NCBI GenBank assembly: GCA_036505615.1
Contig: DASXTB010000350.1
Span: 1-33,983, forward strand
Length of the DNA stretch: 33,983 nucleotides
Source of the DNA: DASXTB01 sp036505615
GTDB lineage: Bacteria > Acidobacteriota > UBA6911 > JACQSX01
Direction of reading: 5' to 3'
In this document: piece by piece, positions 1 through 9,100 of the stretch
How positions within the stretch are numbered: position 1 is the first letter of the stretch
Layout of the letters: every line of letters starts with the position of its first letter
Position numbers and translations under genes: made by a program
Notes under the pieces: generated by a model
What the model saw: only the letters and a program-made list of their open reading frames with translations
The model's database searches: none
What the model was told of the DNA's origin: nothing

Positions 1-165
1 GCAGCACGACCACGGCCACATAAACCATAGAGTGAGAAAAATTGTAGCGTGCTTGATTGTAGCGCCGGCCTCCAGGCCGGCCTTTGACGAATCTCGATAT
101 AGGAAATGCCGGCCGGAGGCCGGCGCTACAATTTTTCCTCACGTTCTCGTCGTCGTGCTGCGTGG
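1..165. repeat. Large imperfect palindrome with GCCGGCC core
   Basis: The sequence folds back on itself. Bases 32-49 pair with 124-142, and bases 56-82 (a TAGCGCCGGCCTCC core) pair with 108-132. The first ten bases of the window reappear as their reverse complement near 153-163, so the element probably began upstream of the window. I see no gene in it. The GC-rich inner arms resemble dispersed intergenic palindromes of environmental bacteria; whether it is mobile or only structural is unknown. Confidence 0.7.
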
Positions 166-179
166 GCGTTGGTGTACTC

Positions 180-210
180 GTGAACGTGAACGTGGTCGTG
201 ATCGTGATCG
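180..210. repeat. Hexanucleotide-period tract (GTGAAC/GTGATC)
   Basis: About five 6-bp units of the form GTGAAC, GTGGTC and GTGATC follow one another. The tract lies beside the palindrome at the window start and upstream of the nitrilase-like gene. No function is evident. Confidence 0.6.
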
Positions 211-234
211 GCTGTTGATCCCCGCCGCACTGGG

Positions 235-283
235 CCTTTGCGAGCTCGCGTCTTTGCCCCTTTGCGACCCCGCGATTTTGCGG
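235..283 (+). repeat. CTTTGCG-type low-complexity repeat in the leader of the nitrilase gene
   Basis: Short units ending in TTTGCG or TTTGC recur four times (CTTTGCG, TCTTTGC, CTTTGCG, TTTTGCG) just ahead of the Shine-Dalgarno sequence of the next gene. It keeps a loose 12-14 bp rhythm. It may be part of the 5' leader, but no defined regulatory element can be named. Confidence 0.5.
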
Positions 284-324
284 TAAAGTTTTGCTTTCAG
301 TCACACAATCGCCGAGGAGTTCTC

Positions 325-1686
325 ATGACCCGCCTATTACCCTTTGTTATTTTCATTTTCCTGGTGGCAGGTACTATCGCCGGAATTTCTGATGCTCACA
401 AGGAAACCAGAGCGATCAACAACAACGATACCCACAACCTCCTTGCCTGGGACAACGCCAGCCCCACTGGGGGATGGAAGGCAGGGGCGCCGCGCGATGA
501 GATAACGCCGTCAATGTCGGCCGACCCCTCAAAGAAAGGCCTCCGGATGTCAGGCCGAGGCATGCAGTGGTGCGCCGGGTACTGGCGTAAAGAAGTCGGC
601 GGAATTCAGGGAGGCGCGCACTACGATTTCCATGCCCTGGTGGAAACCGACCACGTCGATAACCCAGTGGAAAATCTCCAAGTGCTGGTCACCTGGACAG
701 GTTTTCAACCGGATTGGCGATCTTCCGGCCACTACATGCCCGAGTACGCCACTCATTTCCGCAAGGTCGACAATCGCACAGTGGAAATTAGCGAACAATT
801 CCGGGCACCCGACGTGGCGCGCGGAGCGGAAATAGAGCTCTGGTTGAAGTGGAATGGCAACGCCAGAGTGCTATGGCGGGACATCAGCCTGGTCCAGGGT
901 GTCGCCAAACCGCATCGGAAGGTGCGCATCGCAACCATCTATTGGAGGAACGCCGGCCCGACAACGATCGACAACAACCTGAAGCATTTCTTTGAAAAAG
1001 TGGATGAAGCGGGAAAGAAACATCCTGACGTCATTCTGCTTTCGGAGTGCTTCAAGAAGGTGGGAACCAGCTTTTCCACGGCAGAGCTTGCGGATCGAAT
1101 TCCAGGCAGAGTTTTCAACCTGGTTGCAGAAAAGGCAAGGGCTTACAACAGCTACATCATCTACGGCGATTATCTGAGGGAGGGACCATACATATTCAAC
1201 GAAGCGATCATCGTTGACCGCAAGGGCAAACTGGCAGGCACCTACAAGAAAGTTCAGTTGCCTGTCGACGAGGCAATGACCCTTTCGCCGGGGGCGCAAT
1301 GGCCCATTTTTGATCTCGACTTTGGCCGCGTCGGTTTGTTGATTTGCCACGATACCACGTTTCCAGAACCGCCCCGCGTTATGGGACTGAAGGGCGCGGA
1401 AATTGTTTTTGTGCCCATTTGGGGCGGCGACGTCACAACCATGCAGGCTCGCGCCGCCGAAAACGGTTATTACTGGGTCACGGCCGGCTTCGATCTTCCG
1501 AGCATGATTATTTCCCCTGATCGAAAAATCCTCGCCAGCACCTGGAAGAACCAGGGAACGGGAGTTGCTTTTGCTGAGATCGATCTTGACCAGCCTGTTC
1601 GCCAGGATTGGTTCGGCATTTGGAGAAATTCGGTCTGGAACCAGAGAAGGCCGGAGTTGTACGCGCCTTTGAGCAAGGAGCGTTGA
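325..1686 (+). CDS. Secreted carbon-nitrogen hydrolase (nitrilase superfamily)
   Basis: This 453-residue protein is a predicted amidase or nitrilase-fold hydrolase that cleaves non-peptide C-N bonds; the substrate is unknown. The Glu-Lys-Cys triad is readable: E241 in LLSECFKK, K309 in TYKKVQLP and C341 in LLICHDTTF. The catalytic domain covers about 198-430. Residues 1-23 form a signal peptide, so the enzyme should leave the cytoplasm, which is less common for this family. Residues 35-190 look like a beta-rich accessory domain, possibly carbohydrate-binding. I chose the ATG at 325 because GAGGAG lies just upstream and the signal peptide starts there; the frame stays open back to 238. It stands alone upstream of two outer-membrane receptors, so a link with imported substrates is possible but inferred. 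Confidence 0.85.
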   Translation: MTRLLPFVIFIFLVAGTIAGISDAHKETRAINNNDTHNLLAWDNASPTGGWKAGAPRDEITPSMSADPSKKGLRMSGRGMQWCAGYWRKEVGGIQGGAHYDFHALVETDHVDNPVENLQVLVTWTGFQPDWRSSGHYMPEYATHFRKVDNRTVEISEQFRAPDVARGAEIELWLKWNGNARVLWRDISLVQGVAKPHRKVRIATIYWRNAGPTTIDNNLKHFFEKVDEAGKKHPDVILLSECFKKVGTSFSTAELADRIPGRVFNLVAEKARAYNSYIIYGDYLREGPYIFNEAIIVDRKGKLAGTYKKVQLPVDEAMTLSPGAQWPIFDLDFGRVGLLICHDTTFPEPPRVMGLKGAEIVFVPIWGGDVTTMQARAAENGYYWVTAGFDLPSMIISPDRKILASTWKNQGTGVAFAEIDLDQPVRQDWFGIWRNSVWNQRRPELYAPLSKER

Positions 1687-1690
1687 TCCA

Positions 1691-1882
1691 GTTTAGCCGA
1701 AGCGCAGAAGCCCGCTGTCAGAGCCGAGGCGCGGAAGCGCCCGGCCCAAGAACCTGGGTTTAGCCGAAGCGCAGAAGCCCGCTGTCAGAGCCGAGGCGCG
1801 GAAGCGCCCGGCCCAAGAATCTGGGTTTAGCCGAAGCGCAGAAGCCCGCTGTCAGAGCCGAGGCGCGGAAGCGCCCGGCCCA
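1691..1882. repeat. Three tandem copies of a 67-bp GC-rich repeat
   Basis: Units begin at 1691, 1758 and 1825 with GTTTAGCCGAAGCGCAG and keep an exact 67-bp period. Each unit contains two related halves, AGCCGAAGCGCAGAAG and AGCCGAGGCGCGGAAG, suggesting an older internal duplication. The second and third units are nearly identical to the first, so the amplification looks recent. Confidence 0.9.
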
Positions 1883-1992
1883 GGGAATGTGATCAGCACG
1901 CACCCGACGATAAAATTTTTTTCTCAATTTCCCGAGCAAGCCAGGGCGTGCCGATGGAGTGGCATGTGGGAGCGGAGTATTGTTTGGTGAAA

Positions 1993-2036
1993 GTAAACCC
2001 AGATTCTTGGGCCGGGCGCTTCCGCGCCTCGGCTCC
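1993..2036. repeat. Inverted partial copy of the 67-bp repeat
   Basis: This stretch is the reverse complement of the second half of the repeat at 1691-1882, running from the TAAACCCAGATTCTTGG join into GCGCTTCCGCGCCTCGGC. With the tandem array it can form a large stem-loop between the nitrilase gene and the first receptor gene. The 1883-1992 stretch between them holds nothing I recognise. Confidence 0.85.
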
Positions 2037-2101
2037 GAAGTGGAGTGATGGCTCCCGCCCCAACTCCAATTTTTTGGACGTAAATAGTTGATAGAATTAG
2101 C

Positions 2102-2141
2102 TTGACAAAGATTACGTTCGGGCGGAAAAGTTCTGTATAGA
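2102..2141 (+). promoter_or_regulatory. Possible promoter of the first TonB/Oar-like receptor
   Basis: A perfect TTGACA lies at 2102-2107, 91 bases before the start codon. Seventeen bases later comes GAAAAG rather than a normal -10 box, and TGTATAGA follows at 2135-2141. The paralogue has TTGACA at almost the same distance (92 bases), again followed after 17 bases by GAAAA. The shared pattern argues for function; the sigma factor is unknown. Confidence 0.4.
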
Positions 2142-2192
2142 TTGGTAGGTTAGGGCACTTTTACACGCAATTCATCGGCAAGGAGTTGGCCT

Positions 2193-5100
2193 ATGAGATC
2201 TCTCTCTCTTCTCCGCATCCTCATCACCACAATTTTCGTTCTTATGCTCGCTTCACTATTGAGCGCTCAAAGCGGTCGCGGGACCCTCACAGGGGTCGTG
2301 ACCGATCCGCAGGGCGCCGTCGTGCCAGGAGTTGACGTAACCGCCACAGACAAAAAAACCGGTGTGGCCAACAAATCCATCTCCACGGATGCCGGTGTAT
2401 ACCGCATTCCTTATTTGCCTGCAGGGACGTACAAAGTCACGGCTGCCCTGCCGGGTTTCAAGACTGCCCTGGCAGACAACGTCGAAGTCCACGTAACGGA
2501 AGTAGTCACCGTGGACTTCAGACTCGAGGTAGGAGAAGTCTCAGAGCAGGTGATTGTTTCGGCGGAAGCACCGCTGCTGGAAAAATCCACTTCCGAGATC
2601 GGTACCGTCACTACGGAAAAAGAAGTGCATACCTGGCCGATCATCGTGGGCGACGGTACACGGCAAATCCAGAACTTCATCTTCACCAGTATGCCGGGGA
2701 CCCAAGGCAATGAATTCGCGGGATCGATCAACGGCGGCCAGTCGTACAGCCATGAAATCCTCATCGATGGAATCTCAGTCGGCCGATTCGATCTCAATGG
2801 GGGCAACACCAACGAATTCACCCCCACGATCGATGCATTGAGCGAATTCAAGCTGCAAACAGGAGCCCTGTCCTCGCAGTACGGCAACACTCAGACCGCT
2901 CTTGCTAATTTCGGACTGAAGGCAGGCACGAACGACTACCATGGCGGCATGTTCTGGTTCCATAAACAAAAAGCGTTCAATGCCAACTCCTGGGGGGCCA
3001 ACCGACTTGGACTGAAGAAAACTGGAGCCCGGGAGAATAACGCCGGCGCGACTTTCGGCGGGCCGATTATAAAAAACAGGACGCATTTCTTTTTCTCTTA
3101 CGAAGGTGAGCGCCTCAGCGATCAGACAGTAGGTGGGACGCAAAGCTTACCGATCGCTCCCTTCAAAAAGGGGGACTTCTCGCTGCTCTTGGATCCAAAG
3201 TTTACCGGAGACACCAAATCCGGAACGGTAGTTGGAACCGATGCGCTGGGGCGCCCCGTGATTTTCGGGCAAATTTATGATCCTTTCAGCGCGCGCCAGC
3301 TCCCCAATGGCACCTGGATCCGGGATCCGTTTCCTGGAAACATCATCCCGCAGAACAAATTCAGCCAGGTGGCGTTGAACGTCCTGAAGTTCGATATTCC
3401 CAATCCACTACTGTTTCAGTTCCGGAGAAACAATCCGAGCATCGGCGTCTGTTGCCCGTTCCTCGATATAGATAACTGGAGTCTCAAGATAGACCATACG
3501 CTGAGCGACGCTCATAAGTTTTCCGTTGCTTTTATTTCCAACGATCGCTCCCGCAGGAGATTTGGTGCTGGAGCGTCGTCCTACCCGCACCTCCCCGGTC
3601 CCATTCCTGGTCCCTTTGCGGCGGGCGATAAGACACAGGCGACTCCCGGAGAGATGGTCCGGTTAGCTGAAGATTGGACCATCAGTCCCACTGCGCTGAA
3701 TCATTTTGCCTTCGGCTACAATCAATTTCGAAATTCCAACCAATCCAATGCGGCCTTATCGGGCGTTGACTTTACGCAAGCGCTCGGATTGAAAAATGTC
3801 GGGCAGCACAGCTTCCCGCGAATCACCTTTTCCGGATTTAATGTCACTCTCACGGGCGGATATCCCGGGCTGGGACATAACGGCGGCGGGAATGCGCCCA
3901 ATGGAAGCGGCATTCTGGAAGACGATTTTACCTGGATCCGAGGCAGCCATAGCTTTCGGTTCGGTGCGGAACACCGTCGCTATTTTTTGAATGAGCGAAC
4001 TAATTTCGGTACCGGTAGTTATGCCTTTCACAATGAAAACACCGGACTGTCGGGCTTTACCACCTCAACCGGTTTCGCCTATGCCAGTTTCCTGCTGGGA
4101 GCCGTGCGAAGCACCGGACTGTTTATCCCCTTGCTCACCCCCGGAGAGCGCTCCAGGACCACGGCCCTTTACGTTCAGGACGATTGGAAATTCAGCCCCA
4201 GGCTCACGCTGAATCTCGGATTGCGCTGGGACATTCCCACGCCAATTACCGAAGTACGCCATCGAATGTCAGGACTGAATCCCACTAAGCCAAATCCGGG
4301 CGCGGACGGTTTTCCAGGCGCGTTTGAAATGCTGGGTAACTGCAGCGGCTGCTCGGGGAGAGAATCATTCGCGGATATTTATTGGAAGGAATTCAGTCCG
4401 CGCATCGGTTTTGCCTACTCTCCAGGAGCGAGCAGCAGGATCGTTGTCCGAGGCGGATACGGAATCAACTACACTCCTCCGATTCAGGACGGTTTCAATT
4501 TCCCCTACACGGTGGGGTTTGACGGGTCCAACCCGATCATCCAACGGACGGGCCGCTTCCGCGAAGACCCCAGCTACCTGTGGGACAACCCGTACCCTCC
4601 GTTCACCAAGAAACTCCCCAATCCTGACCCTGCACTGCTCAACGGAGATGACATAGGCTACTACATTCCGCAAACCAACAAGCTTCCATACGTGCAGAAC
4701 TGGAACTTCGGTGTACAGACAGAGCTGGGTTGGCGAACGGTCCTGGAGGTCAACTATGTTGGCAACAAGGGCACGCGATTGAATGAGCCCCAATATCTAT
4801 ACTCACTAAATCAGGTCGATCCGAAGTTCCTGTCGTTGGGCGATAAGCTCCTCGATGACATTGCCGATCATCCCGAGATCAAAAAACCTTATCCGAGCTT
4901 CGAGGGCACCGTGGCCCAGGCGCTCAGGCCCTTCCCGCAGTATCAGACGGTCAACACGCACCGCCTGAACAATGGCTGGTCAACTTATCATGCGCTGCAG
5001 GTCACGGCGACAAAGCGCAGTTCCGTAGGATTGAGTTTTCTGGCTGCTTACACTTTCTCCAAAGCCTTGGGAACAGGCGATACAGCCGGCCCCGGCAACT

Positions 5101-5762
5101 ATTACGATTACGGCCAAAACTTCTACAACCGCAGGGCGGATTACTCCGTGACCACGTTCAACGTCCCTCATGATCTCAAACTGACGTGGATTTACGATCT
5201 GCCCTGGGGACCCGGAAGGCGCTGGTTGAGCAGCGGTTTTGCCGGAGCGATTTTGGGCGGATGGACAATGAGCGCTATCCAGCGCTACAGCTCTGGAGCG
5301 CCTTTGAACATCGGCGTGTGTTGTCCGGATGGTTCGGCGCTTTTTAATCCCGGATTCCGCGGCGACGTTTTGCTGCCTCGCAATCAACAGGTCCTCAACG
5401 ACAACCCCAGCAGCAACGTAGACCCTGACAACGGGACGCCCTACTTAAATCCTAAGGCATTTGGAAATACCCCTGTGACTGCCAATAATGTACCCCTCCG
5501 GTTCGGCAACGCTCCGCGGTGGCTGCCAAACCTCAGAGGTTTTAGGCAGTCCAGTGAAGACTTCTCCCTAATCAAGAGAACCGCCTTAGGATTCCGCGAA
5601 GGGGCCAACTTCGAAATTCGCATGGATGCCGTCAACATCCTCAATCGGGTTCGTCTGGGCGACCCGAATACCGACGCCAGCGATCCCGGCAGTTTCGGAA
5701 GAGTCTTTGGCAAGTGTTGCGGACCCAGAAATATTCAGCTCGGGCTGCGATTGACCTTCTGA
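2193..5762 (+). CDS. TonB-dependent receptor-like outer-membrane protein, Oar type (paralogue A)
   Basis: This 1189-residue protein should form a 22-strand-type beta barrel in the outer membrane and take up a large or scarce substrate, unknown here. It has a signal peptide (1-25, ending LLSAQ), a carboxypeptidase-regulatory-like domain (about 28-110, GVVTDPQGAVVPGVDV), a plug-like region (about 115-240) and a long barrel ending in LRLTF, whose terminal Phe is typical of outer-membrane barrels. AAGGAG precedes the ATG. Cysteines are unusual and paired: C420-C421, C717xxC720, C1043-C1044 and C1175-C1176. The next gene is a full-length paralogue in the same orientation, so this is a tandem duplication. 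No TonB, ExbB or ligand-specific enzyme is adjacent. Confidence 0.9.
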   Translation: MRSLSLLRILITTIFVLMLASLLSAQSGRGTLTGVVTDPQGAVVPGVDVTATDKKTGVANKSISTDAGVYRIPYLPAGTYKVTAALPGFKTALADNVEVHVTEVVTVDFRLEVGEVSEQVIVSAEAPLLEKSTSEIGTVTTEKEVHTWPIIVGDGTRQIQNFIFTSMPGTQGNEFAGSINGGQSYSHEILIDGISVGRFDLNGGNTNEFTPTIDALSEFKLQTGALSSQYGNTQTALANFGLKAGTNDYHGGMFWFHKQKAFNANSWGANRLGLKKTGARENNAGATFGGPIIKNRTHFFFSYEGERLSDQTVGGTQSLPIAPFKKGDFSLLLDPKFTGDTKSGTVVGTDALGRPVIFGQIYDPFSARQLPNGTWIRDPFPGNIIPQNKFSQVALNVLKFDIPNPLLFQFRRNNPSIGVCCPFLDIDNWSLKIDHTLSDAHKFSVAFISNDRSRRRFGAGASSYPHLPGPIPGPFAAGDKTQATPGEMVRLAEDWTISPTALNHFAFGYNQFRNSNQSNAALSGVDFTQALGLKNVGQHSFPRITFSGFNVTLTGGYPGLGHNGGGNAPNGSGILEDDFTWIRGSHSFRFGAEHRRYFLNERTNFGTGSYAFHNENTGLSGFTTSTGFAYASFLLGAVRSTGLFIPLLTPGERSRTTALYVQDDWKFSPRLTLNLGLRWDIPTPITEVRHRMSGLNPTKPNPGADGFPGAFEMLGNCSGCSGRESFADIYWKEFSPRIGFAYSPGASSRIVVRGGYGINYTPPIQDGFNFPYTVGFDGSNPIIQRTGRFREDPSYLWDNPYPPFTKKLPNPDPALLNGDDIGYYIPQTNKLPYVQNWNFGVQTELGWRTVLEVNYVGNKGTRLNEPQYLYSLNQVDPKFLSLGDKLLDDIADHPEIKKPYPSFEGTVAQALRPFPQYQTVNTHRLNNGWSTYHALQVTATKRSSVGLSFLAAYTFSKALGTGDTAGPGNYYDYGQNFYNRRADYSVTTFNVPHDLKLTWIYDLPWGPGRRWLSSGFAGAILGGWTMSAIQRYSSGAPLNIGVCCPDGSALFNPGFRGDVLLPRNQQVLNDNPSSNVDPDNGTPYLNPKAFGNTPVTANNVPLRFGNAPRWLPNLRGFRQSSEDFSLIKRTALGFREGANFEIRMDAVNILNRVRLGDPNTDASDPGSFGRVFGKCCGPRNIQLGLRLTF

Positions 5763-5774
5763 TGCTGCGCATCG

Positions 5775-6004
5775 CCAAATCCGAGCGCGAGCGTCAGCGA
5801 GCGTGGAGATCAGTCTAATAGTCGCAGGTCGCAAGTCGAAGGTCGTAAGTAGAACGTCAAGAGCTAACGTCGGGACATTGGAAACTTAGAGCAACCGTCG
5901 AACTTTAGTTGCGTTGTTTTTGACATGCGACGTGCGACCTGCGACATTGGACTTTCGGCCTTAGTCTGATCTCCAAGCTCGGTGACGCTGGCGCTCGGAT
6001 TTGG
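5775..6004. repeat. 230-bp palindromic element with about 44-bp inverted ends
   Basis: The ends (5775-5818 and 5961-6004) are inverted copies with a few mismatches. They share the core ATCCGAGCGCGAGCGTCAGC and the inner GGAGATCAG. Just inside, 5821-5845 (a run of GGTCGCAAGTCG-like units) pairs with 5930-5953. The centre holds no gene. A related element with the same core occupies 13114-13304. The layout fits a MITE-like or REP-like non-autonomous element; no target duplication is clear. Confidence 0.8.
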
Positions 6005-6068
6005 AACATACCGATGCGCCATCCAAACTTTTGAATTCGCGTTAATTCAAAATGAGGCGCGAATCGTC

Positions 6069-6097
6069 TTGACAATCGTTTCGCGATAGTCGAAAAA
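6069..6097 (+). promoter_or_regulatory. Possible promoter of the second TonB/Oar-like receptor
   Basis: TTGACA at 6069-6074 is followed after 17 bases by GAAAAA, matching the arrangement upstream of paralogue A, and lies 92 bases before the ATG. CTGTA further on (6102-6106) is also shared. The rest of the two leaders has diverged, which makes these matches stand out. Confidence 0.4.
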
Positions 6098-6160
6098 TTG
6101 CCTGTACTTGGCGTTATTTCCATTTCGTCTTCCTGAGAGCTTTTACGGGAAGGAGGGCCC

Positions 6161-9100
6161 ATGAAAGTTTCTTCTCTTTTTCGCTTCCTGATTGCATCAG
6201 GGTGCGTTCTTGCCTTGTCACTCACAATCTCGGCCCAGAGCGGGCGCGGGACCATTACCGGTGTCGTCACTGACACAACGGGAGCTGTTGTGCCCGGAGT
6301 GGAAGTGAAGATCATCGACAAGACTACCGGCGTAAGCACAACGGCGATTTCTACGGACGCCGGCGCCTATCGCGCCCCTTATGTGCCCCCGGGGACGTAC
6401 CGCATCACTGCAAGTCTGCCCGGTTTTAAAACGGCCGTGGCCGACAACATAGAGGTCGGTGTGGCCCAGACGGTAACGGTGGACTTTAAGCTGGAAGTGG
6501 GCGAGGTCTCCGAACAGGTGACCGTTTCGGCCAAGACTCCACTGCTTGAGGCTTCCACGCCGGAGATCGGGACCAACGCCACCGAAAAAGAAGTCCACAC
6601 CTGGCCTATCTTAGTGGGAGACGGAACGCGGCAGCTTCAGTCCTTTATCTTCAGAGCAATGCCAGGAACCGAAGGCGGGGAGTTTGCCGGCACCATTAAC
6701 GGCGGCCAGTCCTACAGCCACGAAATATTGATCGACGGAATATCGCTGGGCCGTTACGACCTGAACGGCGGCAGCAATAACGAATTCACTCCCACGATGG
6801 ATGCCGTCAGCGAGTTCAAATTACAGACGGGAGCCCTGTCGGCGCAGTACGGCAATACACAGACGGCGCTGACCAACTTCGGCTTGAAGTCCGGCACCAA
6901 CGACTATCATGGCACCGTTTTCTGGTTCCACAGAGACCAATCGCTGAATGCGAATTCATGGACCAACAACCGATTTGGCAATCCGAAGTCTCCGTTCCGA
7001 GACAACAATTTTGGCGGCACATTCGGAGGGCCGATCACCATTCCCAAAGTTTACGATGGCAAGGACCGGACACATTTCTTCTACTCCTACGAAGGCGAGC
7101 GATTCCACAGTGAGACAACAAGCGGTTTTGAAAGTCTTCCCGTAGCGCCATTCAGGAAAGGCGATTTCTCGCTGCTGCTTGATCCCAATTTCACGAAAGA
7201 TTCCAAGTCTGGAACAGTGGTGGGTACCGACAAGCTGGGACGTCCGGTAGTCTTTGGCCAAATTTACAATCCGTTCTCAGCCCGCCAGTTGCCGGATGGC
7301 AGTTGGATACAGGATCCTTTCCCCGGCAACATCATTCCGCAGAACCTGTTTAGCCAGGTCACGCAGCGCGTACTGAAAGAAGATGTGCCCCTCCCGCAAT
7401 TATTTCAATTCCGGAGGAATCACCCCAAGGTGAGTGGCTGTTGCCCCACTCTGAACATCGACAACTATAGCTTCAAGCTCGACCACGTAGTGAGCGCGAA
7501 TCACAAAGTGGCCGGCAGTTATGTTTATAACGATCGCTATCGACTGAGGTTTGGGGGTGGTGGTACTCCGCAAATCTCAGGCGTCAAAATCCCGGGTCCC
7601 TTTATGGCGGGAGACAAAACGCAGTCTACGCCCGGATGGCTCGGCCGATTCAGCGAGGATTGGACCATCAGCACCAGTTTGCTCAATCATTTTGCGTTCG
7701 GGTACAACCGCTTCCGCAACAAGAACGTTTCCAATTCCTTCCTTACTGGCAGAGATTTCGCCCAGGAGCTCGGTTTGAAGAATGTCGGAGGAGCCACTTT
7801 CCCACAAATGAGAATGCAGGGCTTCGCCACTACGTTGACCGGTGGCTTCCCAACCTTTGGACATCAAGGCACCGGCAACAACCCCAACGGTAGCACCATC
7901 ATTGAAAACGATCTCACCTGGATCCACGGTAATCAGAGTTTCCGGTTTGGCTTCGAGCATCGCCGTTACTATATAAACAATAGCTCCAGGTCTACACCGG
8001 GGCGGTATGACTTTCACAATGAAAACACAGCGCTTTCTGGTTTCGGAACGCAGACCGGTTTTGCCTATGCCAGCTTTTTGCTGGGGGTGGTGCGTAGCGC
8101 AAGCGTAGGTTACGTCTTCGCCAACTTCGGAGATCGCTCGCGCGTGACTGGGTTCTATGTTCAGGACGACTGGAAGTTCCGTCCCAACTTGACGATTAAC
8201 CTCGGTTTGCGCTGGGACATTCCCACGCCGTTTACGGAAGTGGCTGACCGGATGTCGAGCCTCGATCCGGCAAAACCAAATCCAGGTGCGGATGGTTTTC
8301 GAGGGGCTCTTGCCTTTCTCGGAAAGTGCAGCGGCTGCACCGGAGGGCACTCGTTTGCTGACACCTACTGGAAGCAAGTTGGGCCACGCATCGGCTTTGC
8401 TTGGGCCAACGACAGACGAAGCATCGTGGTGCGCGGCGGATACGGAATCAATTTCAGCCCGCCGATCATGGATGGCTTCAGCTTCCCGTACACGGCTGGG
8501 TTTAACGGCTCCAGTCCGGTCATTGCCCGCACCGGCCGGTTCCGAGAGGATCCAAGCTACATCTGGGACAATCCTTATAAGCCGTTTACTCAGGTGCTGC
8601 CCAATACGGATCCCGCTCAGCGAAATGGCACCGATATCGGTTACTATGTGCCGACAACGAACAAGTATCCCTATGTGCAGAACTGGAACATTGGAGTGCA
8701 GCACGAGCTTCCCTGGCAGACGAAGCTTGAAATCAACTATGTTGGCAACAAAGGCACTCGTTTGAATGAAGTCCAATATCTTGGCGCGATCAATCAGGTC
8801 GATCCGCAATTCCTGTCTCTGGGCGACGCATTGCTTGATCCGATCGAGAAACACCCGGAAATCAAGAAACCCTACCCGAGCTTCTCGGGCACCGTAGCCC
8901 AGGCGTTACGGCCGTTCCCGCAATTCCAGGGCATTTCTACTCACCGGCTGAACGGCGGTTGGTCCACGTATCACGCTTTGCAAGTGACCGGAACGAAGCG
9001 GACTGCTCACGGATTGAGCTTCCTTGCCGCTTACACATTCTCTAAATCCCTCGCGACCAGTGACACGGCCGGACCCGGTAACTACTATGACTACGGCCAG

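Noticed and set aside
32..286. Open frame of 84 codons at the window start
   Set aside because: It translates the palindrome and the hexamer repeat (Arg-Glu-Arg runs), with no ribosome-binding site and no domain; repeat-driven, not a gene.
7577..8854. 425-codon minus-strand open frame
   Set aside because: It lies wholly inside receptor paralogue B on the opposite strand and shows no family motif; a shadow of the GC-rich coding frame.
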